Under the pieces are notes generated by a model. It was not told where the DNA came from. It saw only the letters and a list, made by a program, of their open reading frames with translations, and ran no database searches. Positions 21,468-32,124 of a stretch of DNA of 64,000 bases are shown here, in pieces. Both the position numbers and the translations under genes were made by a program. Source of the DNA: Skermanella pratensis (GTDB lineage: Bacteria > Pseudomonadota > Alphaproteobacteria > Azospirillales > Azospirillaceae); contig NZ_CP030265.1 of NCBI RefSeq assembly GCF_008843145.1, forward strand, positions 5,077,001 to 5,141,000, written 5' to 3'. The first letter of the stretch is position 1; each line of letters begins with the position of its first letter.

Positions 21468-22088
21468 TCAGGCCCCCGCCGCGTCGATCGCGAGCGCCCG
21501 CTTGAAGGCCGGGCGATCCAGGCAGCGCGCGACGTAGGTCTCGAACGCGGGGCGGCGCGGCACGATGTCGATGATGTCCATGCCGTAATGCAGGTCGATG
21601 CCGAGCAGAACGTCGGCGGCGGAGAAGCGGTCGCCCAGGATCCAGCCGCCCCGATTCCCGGCATCGGCCAGGGCCTCCTCCAGGACCGCGAAGACGCGGT
21701 CGAAACTGCCCCATCCCGTGGCGGCGCTGTCGGTCGTCCAGCCGTTCATCCGCTCGGAAAAGGCGGGGTCCACGCAACCGGCGGAGAAGAACAGCCACTG
21801 GAGATAGCGGCCGCGCGCCGGGTCGCCGACCGGCGGCGCCAAGCCCGCTTCGGGGCAGCGGTCGGCCACATAGGCGCAGATCGCCGCCGACTCGGCCACG
21901 ACGGCGTCCCCGTCCATCAGCGCCGGGACCTTGGCCATGGGATTGACGCGGCGGTATTCCGGACCGAACTGCGCCCCGGTGGAAAGATCGACCAGAACCC
22001 GCTCATAGGCGCAGCCCGCCTCCTCCAGCAACCACAGCGCCCGCATCGACCGCGTCCGCGGCGTCCAGTACAGCGTCATCACAGTCAT
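21468..22088 (-). CDS. Glutathione S-transferase family protein
   Basis: A 206-residue GST-fold protein. The N-terminal domain MTLYWTPRTRSMRALWLLEEAG and VNPMAKVPALMDGDAVVAESAAI carries the cis-Pro and Glu-Ser motifs. The C-terminal helical domain has WILGDRFSAADVLLG. It converges with the previous GST gene but is not closely similar to it, so it is not a recent duplicate. Confidence 0.9.
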   Translation of the reverse strand: MTVMTLYWTPRTRSMRALWLLEEAGCAYERVLVDLSTGAQFGPEYRRVNPMAKVPALMDGDAVVAESAAICAYVADRCPEAGLAPPVGDPARGRYLQWLFFSAGCVDPAFSERMNGWTTDSAATGWGSFDRVFAVLEEALADAGNRGGWILGDRFSAADVLLGIDLHYGMDIIDIVPRRPAFETYVARCLDRPAFKRALAIDAAGA

Positions 22089-22243
22089 GGCCCTCGCCTC
22101 CCCATAAGTTTTGAAAAGACACCCGACAAAAAGAACAATACGTGAACAAACTGACCCTGTCCAGCCGTGTCGGAGCGGCCTGTACCGTGGGGGTATATGA
22201 CGATAGGCTCGGCGGGATCACCGCGTGAAATCGGGAGGGGAGC

Positions 22244-23017
22244 ATGGCGGCTTCGCCGACGGACCGGAACATCCAGGATTCATGGCACGACAATGCCGGG
22301 CGGTGGACCTTGGCGGTGCGGTCGGGAGCGATCGCCAGCCGCCGGGCGGGAACCGACTCGGCCATCGTCGAGGCCGTCGCCCGCCTGCGTCCCGCCGCCG
22401 TCCTGGAGCATGTCCTGGACCTCGGCTGCGGCGAGGGCTGGCTCGCCCGCCGCCTGCGCGATGCGGCGGGTTGCCGGGTCACCGGCGCCGACGGCAGCGC
22501 CGAACTGATCCGCCTGGCCCGCGAGGCCGATCCGGACGGCCGCTATCTTCATGCCGATTACGCCGCGATCGTCGCCGACCCCGGTTGCCTCGGCGGACCG
22601 TTCGATGCCGTCGCGGCCAATTTCTCGCTCCTGGACGAGGATCTGTCGGGCTTGCTCCGGGCCCTGGCGGTCTGCGCGCCGGCCGGCGGGCTGGTGATCC
22701 AGACGGTGCATCCCTGGACCGCCTGCGGCGGAGGTCCCTATGCCGACGGCTGGCGCGAGGAGAGCTTCGCCGGGTTCGGCGGCTCCGGCGGCCCCGGCGG
22801 CGAGGCCTGGAGCCCGATGCCCTGGTATTTCCGGACGCTCGAAACCTGGATCGGGGACCTGCGGGACGGCGGCTGGCGGGTGGCCGACCTGCGGGAGCCG
22901 GCCGACCTGCGGACCGGCCGGCCGCTCTCGCTGGTGCTGACCTGCATGGCGATCCCGGCGGAACGCTCGGGCCGGGTTACGGCATCACCGCGCGAAGCAC
23001 CTGCCAGCGCTCCCTGA
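22244..23017 (+). CDS. SAM-dependent methyltransferase (class I)
   Basis: A 257-residue Rossmann-type methyltransferase. HVLDLGCGEGWLARRLRD is the SAM-binding motif I, TGADGSAELIRLA follows with motif II, and FDAVAANFSLLDEDL is the motif IV region. Similar proteins are annotated only as class I methyltransferases. The last 41 bases overlap tail-to-tail with the glycosyltransferase gene on the other strand. Confidence 0.87.
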   Translation: MAASPTDRNIQDSWHDNAGRWTLAVRSGAIASRRAGTDSAIVEAVARLRPAAVLEHVLDLGCGEGWLARRLRDAAGCRVTGADGSAELIRLAREADPDGRYLHADYAAIVADPGCLGGPFDAVAANFSLLDEDLSGLLRALAVCAPAGGLVIQTVHPWTACGGGPYADGWREESFAGFGGSGGPGGEAWSPMPWYFRTLETWIGDLRDGGWRVADLREPADLRTGRPLSLVLTCMAIPAERSGRVTASPREAPASAP

Positions 23018-24479
23018 ACAGCGCGCCGCCGACCACGGCCAGCCCCAGGATGGTCGTGCCGAGCAGGGGCGAGTACCAGCCCTCGTGCAGCACCATCGTG
23101 AAGAACAGGCAGCTCCCCAGCACGATCTCCGGAATGCCGGTCGGGCCGGCCCGGCGCACCGGCACCGGCACCGGCACCGGGCGGACTCCCAGTATTCCCT
23201 GCCCGCCGCCGATCTTGGGCGTGCGCACGAAGGGCGACTGCCGGCCCATGGCGGCCTCGTAGACCGCGCGCGAGTTGGACAGGATCAGGCCAGAGGTCAG
23301 CGTCATCGCCGCCAGCACGCTCAGCGGGACGGCGCTCAGGGGCCGCCGGCCCAGCGCCACCTGGCCCAGGGTGACGAAGGTGGTCGCCGAGAACACGCCC
23401 ATGGCGGTCGCGACCAGCCCCAGGACCGACAGCGCCAGCGGCTGCCGGCCGGCCTCCATCCAGAGCAGCGACAGCGAGGTGGTCAGGCACAGGGCCGCCA
23501 GCGGGCAGAACAGCGACTGCCCGACCTCCAGCGTCAGCGCCAGCTTGGACAAGGTGGGCAGGCGGGAGCGCCAGACCGCCGGCAGCAGCTTGCGGGCGAC
23601 CTGGGCGAAGCCCTTGTTCCAGCGGTGCTGCTGGGTCCGCCAGGCGGCCAGCGTCGTCGGCAGCTCGCCGGGGGCCGCCACGTCGGGCGCATAGGCGGCG
23701 CGCCAGCCGGCGAGATGGGCGCGCACCGAGAGGTCCAGGTCCTCGGTCAGCGTGTCGGCGGTCCAGCCGCCGGCGTCGTCGATCGCCTCGCGCCGCCAGA
23801 CGCCGCAAGTCCCGTTGAAAGGCAGCACCAGCCCGGTCGCCGAGCGGACCGACTGCTCCACCCCGAAATGGGCGTCCAGCATCACGGACTGGGCGCGGGT
23901 CAGCAGGTTCTGGCCGGCGTTCAGGTGCTCCCACCGGGCCTGCACGAAAGCAAGGTTGCGGTCCGCCGCCAGGATGGGAACGGTGCGCTTCAGGAAATCG
24001 GCCGGCGGGACGAAGTCGGCGTCGAAGATCGCGACGAAGGGGCTGTCGTCGCGGTCGAGCCCGTTGGCCAGCGCGCCCGCCTTGAACCCGGCGCGGTCGC
24101 GCCGGTGGATCACCGTGATGTCCACTCCGGTGAGGCGCAGTTCGTCGGCGAACCGCCTCGATATCTCCTCGGAACCGTCGGTGCTGTCGTCCAGCACCTG
24201 GATGGCGAGCCGGTCGCGCGGCCAGTCCAGATCAGCGGCGCGGATCGCCCGTTCGATCAGCATGCCCTCGTTGAAGGCGGGCAACTGCACCAGGACCCTC
24301 GGATAGTCCGCGAAGGACATGGCGGGCGGGCTCCCGGCCCCTTTGCGCGGGTCCCTCCGGCGGGAGCGCAGGAAGGCGACGGAGAGGCTGAGCAGATTGC
24401 AGCTGAGGGCGAACAGCATGACGAGGGAGAGGGAAAGAAGGAGGTACAAGAGCCACTGAACGACGGTCACGACAGGCAT
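22977..24479 (-). CDS. Membrane glycosyltransferase family 2 (cellulose synthase/glucomannan-synthase-like)
   Basis: A 500-residue processive-type GT2 enzyme. An N-terminal membrane helix (VVQWLLYLLLSLSLVMLFAL) is followed by the catalytic domain with LVQLPAFNEG, LDDSTDGS, IFDADFVPP (DxD) and QQHRWNKGFAQ (QxxRW). Four or so C-terminal membrane helices follow. This architecture is shared with beta-mannan/glucomannan synthases and related exopolysaccharide enzymes. A short PV repeat (coded by repeated caccgg near 23157-23182) lies before the last helices. The start MPVVTVV is chosen; longer frames look non-coding. Confidence 0.88.
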   Translation of the reverse strand: MPVVTVVQWLLYLLLSLSLVMLFALSCNLLSLSVAFLRSRRRDPRKGAGSPPAMSFADYPRVLVQLPAFNEGMLIERAIRAADLDWPRDRLAIQVLDDSTDGSEEISRRFADELRLTGVDITVIHRRDRAGFKAGALANGLDRDDSPFVAIFDADFVPPADFLKRTVPILAADRNLAFVQARWEHLNAGQNLLTRAQSVMLDAHFGVEQSVRSATGLVLPFNGTCGVWRREAIDDAGGWTADTLTEDLDLSVRAHLAGWRAAYAPDVAAPGELPTTLAAWRTQQHRWNKGFAQVARKLLPAVWRSRLPTLSKLALTLEVGQSLFCPLAALCLTTSLSLLWMEAGRQPLALSVLGLVATAMGVFSATTFVTLGQVALGRRPLSAVPLSVLAAMTLTSGLILSNSRAVYEAAMGRQSPFVRTPKIGGGQGILGVRPVPVPVPVRRAGPTGIPEIVLGSCLFFTMVLHEGWYSPLLGTTILGLAVVGGALFRERWQVLRAVMP

Positions 24480-24904
24480 TCCCCGATCACTCTCTGTAAT
24501 TTCCAAGAACGGCCGGTCGGCCGGTCGGCCGGTTTTCCAGCCCGCCCGCGAACCGGAGTGGAGCGCGGTCATCCGGTGAACACCCGGGCGCCGGCCAATA
24601 GTTCCGCTCCAGGGAGCGAAGTACATCCCTCGATATGCAGTCGCCCTGTGCCAAGGCGGTGATATCGTCGTCGCACGGATGTCCCCGCGATAGCGGCCCG
24701 CCCGAGGATTGAAGTGCCGCCCCGGCACCCCCACGTAATCTGGCATTGGGGGTCCGGGCCCCTCTGGCGGCGGCTCCAGCGAGCTCCGCGATGTCGGACC
24801 TCTCCACCTGCACGCCGTGCATCTGGAGGGTTCGGACCATGGTTCCTTCTCAGAAACCGCAGGCTGCAGGTCACCGTCAGCCCTTTCTCGCGAGGAGACC
24901 GCCG
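24480..24904. promoter_or_regulatory. Intergenic region between the glycosyltransferase and zeta-like genes
   Basis: About 425 bases without a supported gene. It includes three tandem copies of ggccggt(c) at 24511-24533. A good ribosome-binding site (GAGGAG) lies ahead of the zeta-like start. Promoters for both divergent genes must lie here, but none is clear. Confidence 0.35.
24511..24533. repeat. Triple ggccggtc tandem repeat
   Basis: Three back-to-back copies of an 8-base unit (the last lacks the final base) about 30 bases upstream of the glycosyltransferase start. A local simple-sequence tract of unknown role. Confidence 0.7.
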
Positions 24905-25231
24905 ATGCCCGCTTCCCACCACAAGCATACCGTCCCCGAGCTCGACGCTCCCTGCCCGTTCGACGCGACCGACGGCTATGTGACCGCCCGGCGCAACCTG
25001 CTGCTCGGCCTGTGGGCGGGCCGCAGGCTGTCCCTCACCGGCACCGACCTGGAGACCTATGCGCGTTCCGTCGTCAAGGCCGACCGCGACGAGCCGGGGC
25101 ACGAGGACGTGCTGCGCAAGGTGCGCGCCGACCTGAAGCAGGCCGGTTGCCCGGTGCCGGAAGCCGAGTTGACCAGCCGGCTGGTCGCCTGCCATGCGGA
25201 GGCGAGCCGCCAGTGCGCCGCGACGGACTGA
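24905..25231 (+). CDS. DUF1476 / ATP synthase inhibitor zeta-like protein, N-terminally shortened
   Basis: A 108-residue protein related to the alphaproteobacterial F1-ATPase inhibitor subunit zeta. Family hallmarks are ARRNLLLGLWAGRRLSLTG, YARSVVKADRDEPGHEDVLRKVRADL and a C-terminal helix with conserved Ala/Gln. The usual FDDREKAFE...-type inhibitory helix is reduced to FDATDGYVTARRN, so the segment that plugs the F1 rotor is largely missing. The start ATG at 24905 has GAGGAG upstream. The stop overlaps the start of the amidoligase gene (TGATG). A canonical zeta copy probably exists elsewhere in the genome. Confidence 0.8.
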   Translation: MPASHHKHTVPELDAPCPFDATDGYVTARRNLLLGLWAGRRLSLTGTDLETYARSVVKADRDEPGHEDVLRKVRADLKQAGCPVPEAELTSRLVACHAEASRQCAATD

Positions 25232-26526
25232 TGCCGGATCCGGCTTTCCGGCCCCGCTTCGAACCCTTGCCGGCCGCCCGCACCGCGGGCGGCGCGGTAC
25301 GGCAGGTGGGTGTCGAGATCGAGTTCATGGGCGTCGGCGTCGCCGAGGCGGCGCGTACCCTGGCCGTCGGCCTGGGCGGACTGCCGCTGGAGGAGGACCC
25401 CCACGCCTTCACCATCCGCGGCACCGGGATCGGCGATCTCGCGGTCGAACTGGACCTCCGGCACACCCATCCCCAGCGCCATGCCGGCGCCCTGCGGCTC
25501 CGGCCGAGTCCCGCCGGCGCCGCTTGGCTGGGCAGGATCGCCGGCGGCATCGTCCCGCGCGAGCTGATCACGGCACCTTTGCCGCCGGACCGCCTGCCCG
25601 AGGTGGACAAGGCCGTCGCGGTGCTGCGGGACGCCGGCGCTACCGGGAACGGCGCCATCCGGTTCGGGTCGCCGGGATTTGGGTCGCCCCAGTTCGGATC
25701 GCTGGGCCTGCACTTCAACATCGACGTGCCCGGGCTGGAGGCCGGCTGCCTGGTGGCCCATCTGCGCGCCTTCATGCTGCTCGACCGCTGGCTGCGCTCG
25801 CCGCAGGCGGGACCCCACGGGACCCTCCCGGGAACGCGGGCCGCGACGCCGCCGCCCTATCCCGAGGAGTATGTCCTGCGCGTCCTGCATCCGGACTACG
25901 CGCCGGACCTCGCCGGCTTCATGGACGACTACCTCGCGGCCAACCCGACCCGCGACCGCGGGCTGGACCTGCTGCCGCTGCTGCTGCACATCGATGCCGG
26001 CCGCGTCCGGCAGCGGCTGCCGCGGGAGAAGATCGGCGCGCGTCCCGTCTTCCATTACCGCGTGCCGCAGGCCCATGTCGGCGTGCCGGGCTGGAGCCTC
26101 GCGCCGGAATGGAACCGATGGGTGGCGGTCGAGCGGCTCGCCGGCGATCCGCTCCGGCTCGACCGGCTCAGCCGGGCCTGGCTGCTGTTCCGGGGCTTTC
26201 CGGTCGGGGGGGACGACGAGGACAGTGACGATCGCGGGGACGGCAGCGGCCGGGATCAGGCGGTCAGCCGGTCGTCCATCAGGCGCGCGGGCGGCAGCCC
26301 GACCCTGACCGTCGTGCCCCAGCCGAGCGAGCTTTCGATGACCAGCCGGCCGCCATGGGCCTTCACCAGGTGGGCGGCCAGCGGCAGCCCCAGTCCGGTG
26401 CCGCTGTGGCGCCGGCTCAGGGCGCTCTCGATCTGGCCGAAAGGCTCCAGCGCCTTGGCGACGCCTTCCGGAGACATGCCGATGCCGTTGTCCTCCACCC
26501 GGATCTCGACGCCGCCGTCGGCCTGA
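25231..26526 (+). CDS. Putative amidoligase enzyme, C-terminus probably frameshifted
   Basis: Matches the bacterial amidoligase family (glutamine-synthetase/ATP-grasp-like fold predicted to form amide bonds on peptides or amino acids). Visible are QVGVEIEFMGV, LGLHFNIDVPG, YLAANPTRDRGLDLLPLL and RPVFHYRVPQ, then PGWSLAPEWNRWVAVE. Family similarity ends near residue 330 at FRGFPVGG. As written the frame continues about 100 more residues, antisense into the histidine kinase gene. One extra G in the G7 run at 26206-26212 would end the protein at 26228, just before the kinase stop at 26256. It overlaps the zeta-like gene start-to-stop. Confidence 0.8.
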   Translation: MPDPAFRPRFEPLPAARTAGGAVRQVGVEIEFMGVGVAEAARTLAVGLGGLPLEEDPHAFTIRGTGIGDLAVELDLRHTHPQRHAGALRLRPSPAGAAWLGRIAGGIVPRELITAPLPPDRLPEVDKAVAVLRDAGATGNGAIRFGSPGFGSPQFGSLGLHFNIDVPGLEAGCLVAHLRAFMLLDRWLRSPQAGPHGTLPGTRAATPPPYPEEYVLRVLHPDYAPDLAGFMDDYLAANPTRDRGLDLLPLLLHIDAGRVRQRLPREKIGARPVFHYRVPQAHVGVPGWSLAPEWNRWVAVERLAGDPLRLDRLSRAWLLFRGFPVGGDDEDSDDRGDGSGRDQAVSRSSIRRAGGSPTLTVVPQPSELSMTSRPPWAFTRWAASGSPSPVPLWRRLRALSIWPKGSSALATPSGDMPMPLSSTRISTPPSA

Positions 26527-28037
26527 CGGCCGACCCGGACGCGGACCTCGCCGCCGGGCGCGGTGAACTTGATCGCGTTGGTCAGCAGGTTGAGGATGAT
26601 CTGGCGCAGCCGGAGCTCGTCGGCCCAGAGCAGCCGGACCGACCTGTCGGCGAAATGGGTGGCGATGTCGATGTTGCCGTCGCGGGCCATGGGTTCGACC
26701 AGGTGCCGGCAGGTCGCCACGACCCGGGGCAGGTCTACCGCCTCCTCGTGCAGCTCGACCCGCTCCGCCTCGGCCTTGGAGAAGTCCAGGATGTCGTTGA
26801 TCAGCGCCAGCAGGTGCTGGCCGCTGCGGTGGATGTCCTCGGCGTAGTCCTGGTACCGGGCGCTGTTGGCGCCGAACATCGCGTCCCGGATGATCTCGGA
26901 GAAGCCGATGATCGCGTTCAGCGGGGTGCGCAGCTCGTGGCTCATGGACGCCAGGAACTGGGTCTTGGTCCGGCTCGCCTGCTCGGCCGACCGGCGCGCC
27001 GTCTCGCTCTCCTGGATCAGGCTTTCCACCTGGCGCAGCAGGGCGTCGAACTCCCGGGCCAGCGCGCCGATCTCGTCGCCGCGGTCCACCAGACCGGGCC
27101 GGGCGAGATCGCCCGTGGTGCGGATCGACAGGATATGGCCGGTCAGGGACAGCACCGGCGCCATGATCAGGCGGTTGAGCATCAGCCAGAGGATCACCAG
27201 GGCGGCTCCGCAGGCGACCACCAGCAGGGCCATGGCGAGCTGGACCGTGCGCCCCGCGGCCAGGGCGGCGTCGCGCGGCATGGTCATCCGGGCCAGCATC
27301 GCGTGATGGCCATGCATGTCGTCGATGATCCCGGTGGCGACCAGCACGTCGCCCCGGCGATCCAGCAGCGGCGGGTGATCGTGCCCGCCACGCTCCGGGA
27401 AGGCGGCACCGGTCGTCGGATCGCTGCGCAGGAACTCCACGTCGAGCTGCACCCGCCGGCGGACGGCGGCCTCCGTCTCCCCGTCGATGATGCGCCCGAA
27501 CACCAGCATGCCCAGGACGGGGCCGCTCCGGTCGGTCGGCTGGATCGCGCGGGCCGCCATCATGATCGGCCCGCGGTCGCTCACGACGATCCCGTCGAAT
27601 CCGGCGGAAGCATCGCCGGAAGGCGCCAGGGAAAGGATCCCGCGGGTCAGCCCGGCGGGCACGCCGTCGGTCAGCCGGTCGCCGTCGAGCGATGTGCCGT
27701 AGACCAGGCTGTTGTCGGTCGCCACCATCAGCAGGACATCGGCCCCCATGTCCCGGAGCACCGCCGCCGAGACGTTTCGCTCCGGAAACTCGGGCAGCCC
27801 TCCGGTCACGAAGGCCGCGGTCTCGTCCCACTTCGCCCAATCGTTGGTGTTCCGGCCGAACGCCTCGTTCTCCGCCGCCAGTGCCTGCTCGACCCGAAGC
27901 AGGTTGCGCCGGGCCTCCTCTGCCTCGAGCATCTCGAATCCGGGAATCACGAGGGATTGCAGGAGGATCCAGCTGACGGCGATCATCAGCGCGGCGATCA
28001 GGGCCATGACCGACAGAATCTTCAGGCGCAGCGACAT
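26256..28037 (-). CDS. Sensor histidine kinase with CHASE4-type periplasmic domain
   Basis: A 593-residue membrane sensor. An N-terminal helix (about 8-30) is followed by a periplasmic domain with NDWAKWDETAAFV, typical of CHASE4. A second helix (about 255-280) leads to HAMP and a short coiled coil, then HisKA with FLASMSHELRTPLN (His367). The HATPase domain carries LLTNAIKFT, DNGIGM and GTGLGLPLA. No response regulator gene lies beside it, so it is an orphan kinase here. Start at MSLRLKILSV. Confidence 0.92.
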   Translation of the reverse strand: MSLRLKILSVMALIAALMIAVSWILLQSLVIPGFEMLEAEEARRNLLRVEQALAAENEAFGRNTNDWAKWDETAAFVTGGLPEFPERNVSAAVLRDMGADVLLMVATDNSLVYGTSLDGDRLTDGVPAGLTRGILSLAPSGDASAGFDGIVVSDRGPIMMAARAIQPTDRSGPVLGMLVFGRIIDGETEAAVRRRVQLDVEFLRSDPTTGAAFPERGGHDHPPLLDRRGDVLVATGIIDDMHGHHAMLARMTMPRDAALAAGRTVQLAMALLVVACGAALVILWLMLNRLIMAPVLSLTGHILSIRTTGDLARPGLVDRGDEIGALAREFDALLRQVESLIQESETARRSAEQASRTKTQFLASMSHELRTPLNAIIGFSEIIRDAMFGANSARYQDYAEDIHRSGQHLLALINDILDFSKAEAERVELHEEAVDLPRVVATCRHLVEPMARDGNIDIATHFADRSVRLLWADELRLRQIILNLLTNAIKFTAPGGEVRVRVGRQADGGVEIRVEDNGIGMSPEGVAKALEPFGQIESALSRRHSGTGLGLPLAAHLVKAHGGRLVIESSLGWGTTVRVGLPPARLMDDRLTA

Positions 28038-28208
28038 GAACGAACTCCGGGGCGGCGATCCCCAGGTGAGGAACACTCGAAACCGGTACCTATTCTAGCG
28101 CAACTTTTCCCCTCTTTGTAGTGATAGGCTGCCTATTTAGATAGTATTATGTAAATACTCTGAGAAGATCGGAAAATTGCCCCGGTCCCGCAAGTTCTTT
28201 CCAGCATC

Positions 28209-29147
28209 TCATTCCGTGGCCTGGTAGGCGCTCTCGATCCCGGCGATCAGGGACTTTCCCTCGGCCAGCAGGAAGCGGCGGAGCTGGGTATGGACCGGCA
28301 GCAGGGGCATGTGGCGCCGCCAGGCCACGAACCAGTTCCTCATCAGCGGCAGTCCCTGCACCGGGAGGACGGTCAGCAGCCCCATGCGCAGTTCCAGCAC
28401 GATGGTATGGCGGGAGATCAGGGCCACGCCCATCCCGGCCATGACCGCCTGCTTGATCGTCTCGTTGCTGCTCGACGTCAGCGCGATATGGGGCGTGAAG
28501 CCGGCGCCGCGGAAGAAATTCTCCATCAGCGCGCGGGTGCCCGACCCTTCCTCGCGGACGATGAAGCGCTCCTCCGCCAGCCCGTCCAGCGGGATGTCCG
28601 TCCGCCCCGCCAGCCTGTGCCCCGGCGGGGCGATCAGGACGGACGGGTGCGGCGCGAAAGGATCGGCCGCCACGTCGGCGTCGTCGGGCGGCTTGCCCAT
28701 GACCGCGATGTCCACCTCCCCCGACAGCAGGGCCGCGATGATGTCGCGGCGGTTGCCCTCGTGCAGATGGATGGCGATCCGCGGGTACTCGGCCTGAAAG
28801 CGCGACAGCATCCGGGGCATGATGTACTTGGCGGTGCTGACCAGTCCGATACGGGCATGGCCGCCGCTCAACCCCTTCAGCTCCCGCATCCGCTCGTCGG
28901 CGTCGGACAAGGCCTTCAGCACGACCGAGGCGTATTCCAGCAGGGCCGCGCCGGCCTCCGTCAGCACCACCCGGCGGCCGACCCGCTCGAACAGGGCGAA
29001 GCCGCAAAGCCCCTCGATCTGCTTGATCTGGAAGGACACCGCCGCCGGGGTCAGCCCGAGCCGCTCGGCCACGCGGGCGAAGGACAGCGAGTGCGCCGCC
29101 TCCACGAAGACCTGGAGCTGGCGGATCGTGGAATGCCGGAGGGTCAT
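28209..29147 (-). CDS. cbbR: LysR-type regulator CbbR of the Calvin cycle operon
   Basis: A 312-residue LysR regulator. The N-terminal winged helix (RQLQVFVEAAHSLSFARVAERLGLTPAAVSFQIKQIE) and effector domain with GLVSTAKYIMPRML match CbbR proteins, which activate cbb operons in response to metabolites such as RuBP or NADPH. It is divergent from cbbL across a 146-base spacer, the standard CbbR arrangement. The operator should lie in that spacer. Confidence 0.92.
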   Translation of the reverse strand: MTLRHSTIRQLQVFVEAAHSLSFARVAERLGLTPAAVSFQIKQIEGLCGFALFERVGRRVVLTEAGAALLEYASVVLKALSDADERMRELKGLSGGHARIGLVSTAKYIMPRMLSRFQAEYPRIAIHLHEGNRRDIIAALLSGEVDIAVMGKPPDDADVAADPFAPHPSVLIAPPGHRLAGRTDIPLDGLAEERFIVREEGSGTRALMENFFRGAGFTPHIALTSSSNETIKQAVMAGMGVALISRHTIVLELRMGLLTVLPVQGLPLMRNWFVAWRRHMPLLPVHTQLRRFLLAEGKSLIAGIESAYQATE

Positions 29148-30760
<1,613 letters not shown>

Positions 30761-30790
30761 CGGTCCGCCACAGTGGTTCTGATCGGTTCG

Positions 30791-30890
30791 CCGTAGGTCG
30801 GCCTCGGCCGAAGGCCGACGCCGACAGCGCGGCCGGAGAGTGGATGCAATGTGTCGGCGTTCGCCCTGACGGGCGAAGGCCGACCTACGG
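30791..30890. repeat. 100-bp palindromic repeat element between cbbL and cbbS (copy 1)
   Basis: Flanked by perfect 13-bp inverted repeats (ccgtaggtcggcc / ggccgacctacgg). Inside are further short hairpins, including ttcgccc / gggcgaa. A related element with the same ends lies at 57535-57633. It makes the cbbL-cbbS spacer 224 bases long. The transcript would fold into a large branched hairpin. A non-coding dispersed REP/MITE-like family is the best description. Confidence 0.85.
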
Positions 30891-30984
30891 AGCTCCGCTC
30901 GGCCGACCTCATCAAGACCACCAGGACCCGTTCCACGGGACACCCTCCCGCCTCCTCGCCGCGAACTCAAGAAGGACCATTCCC

Positions 30985-31401
30985 ATGCGCCTGACCCAGG
31001 GTCAGTTCTCGTTCCTTCCGGACCTGACGGACGACGAGATCAAGCAGCAGATCACCTACGCGCTCGGCCAGGGCTGGGCCGTCGCGATCGAATCCACCGA
31101 CGATCCCCACCCCCGCAACACCTATTGGGACATGTGGGGCACCCCGATGTTCGACATCGTCGACGCCGCCGGCGTGATGATGGAGGTCAACGCCTGCCGC
31201 AAGGCGAACAAGGGCAAATACGTCAAGGTGCTGGCCTTCGACGCGGGCAAGGGCTTCGAGAGCATCCGCATGTCCTTCATCATCGACCGCCCGGCCGACG
31301 AGAAGGGTTTCGAGCTGGTCCGCGCCGAGGGACCCGGCCGCCAGGTCAACTACACCATCCGCAGCTACGCGACCGAGAAGCCCATGGGCGCGCGGTATTG
31401 A
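30985..31401 (+). CDS. cbbS: RuBisCO small subunit, red-type
   Basis: A 138-residue small subunit starting [21 protein letters not shown]. The length includes the C-terminal beta-hairpin extension typical of red-type small subunits (ending in [12 protein letters not shown]) that lines the central pore of the L8S8 complex. [11 protein letters not shown] is the conserved core. The ATG at 30985 follows AAGGA. It is separated from cbbL by the palindromic element. Confidence 0.97.
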   Translation: MRLTQGQFSFLPDLTDDEIKQQITYALGQGWAVAIESTDDPHPRNTYWDMWGTPMFDIVDAAGVMMEVNACRKANKGKYVKVLAFDAGKGFESIRMSFIIDRPADEKGFELVRAEGPGRQVNYTIRSYATEKPMGARY

Positions 31402-31413
31402 GGGAGTGACACC

Positions 31414-32124
31414 ATGAGCAGCGGCGGCTTCCGGATCGCCCCCAGCATCCTGTCGGCCGATTTCGCCCGGCTGGGCGAAGAGGTCGAGAACGTCATCGCG
31501 GCGGGCGCCGATATCGTCCACTTCGACGTGATGGACAACCACTACGTTCCCAACCTGACCATCGGGCCGCTCGTCTGCGAAGCGATCCGGCCCCGCACCC
31601 GCGCTCCGATCGACGTCCACCTCATGGTCAAGCCGGTGGACGCGCTGGTGCCGATGTTCGCCAAGGCGGGCGCCGACATCATCTCGTTCCACCCGGAAGC
31701 GTCGGAGCATGTGGACCGCACCCTGGCGCTGATCCGGGACCATGGCTGCAAGGCGGGACTGGCCTTCAACCCGGCCACGCCGCTCCAGTACCTGGACCAT
31801 GTGATGGACCGGCTCGACCTGATCCTGGTCATGTCGGTCAACCCCGGCTTCGGCGGCCAGAGCTTCATCCCCGAGGCCCTGGCCAAGATCGCCCGGATCC
31901 GCCGCCGGATCGACTGCCACGCGGCGGAGAGCGGACGTGACATCTGGCTGGAGGTGGACGGCGGCATCAAGGCCGGCAACATCCGCGCCGTCGCGGAGGC
32001 CGGGGCCGACACCTTCGTCGCCGGCTCGGCGATCTTCGGTGCCCGCGGCGCCGACGGCTCCTACACCCAGGTGCTGGCCGACATCCGGAACGCCCTGGAA
32101 CCGGCGGCGCGGAGGGCGGCATGA
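31414..32124 (+). CDS. cbbE: Ribulose-phosphate 3-epimerase
   Basis: A 236-residue TIM-barrel epimerase converting xylulose-5-phosphate to ribulose-5-phosphate for RuBP regeneration. Motifs are [56 protein letters not shown] and [11 protein letters not shown]. It starts 12 bases after cbbS and overlaps cbbX by 4 bases (ATGA), so the two are translationally coupled. Confidence 0.96.
   Translation: MSSGGFRIAPSILSADFARLGEEVENVIAAGADIVHFDVMDNHYVPNLTIGPLVCEAIRPRTRAPIDVHLMVKPVDALVPMFAKAGADIISFHPEASEHVDRTLALIRDHGCKAGLAFNPATPLQYLDHVMDRLDLILVMSVNPGFGGQSFIPEALAKIARIRRRIDCHAAESGRDIWLEVDGGIKAGNIRAVAEAGADTFVAGSAIFGARGADGSYTQVLADIRNALEPAARRAA

Noticed and set aside
22977-24746. An N-terminal extension of the glycosyltransferase to 24746
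   Set aside because: The first 89 codons contain no membrane or family sequence and run through the triple ggccggtc repeat; MPVVTVV with its membrane helix is the natural start.
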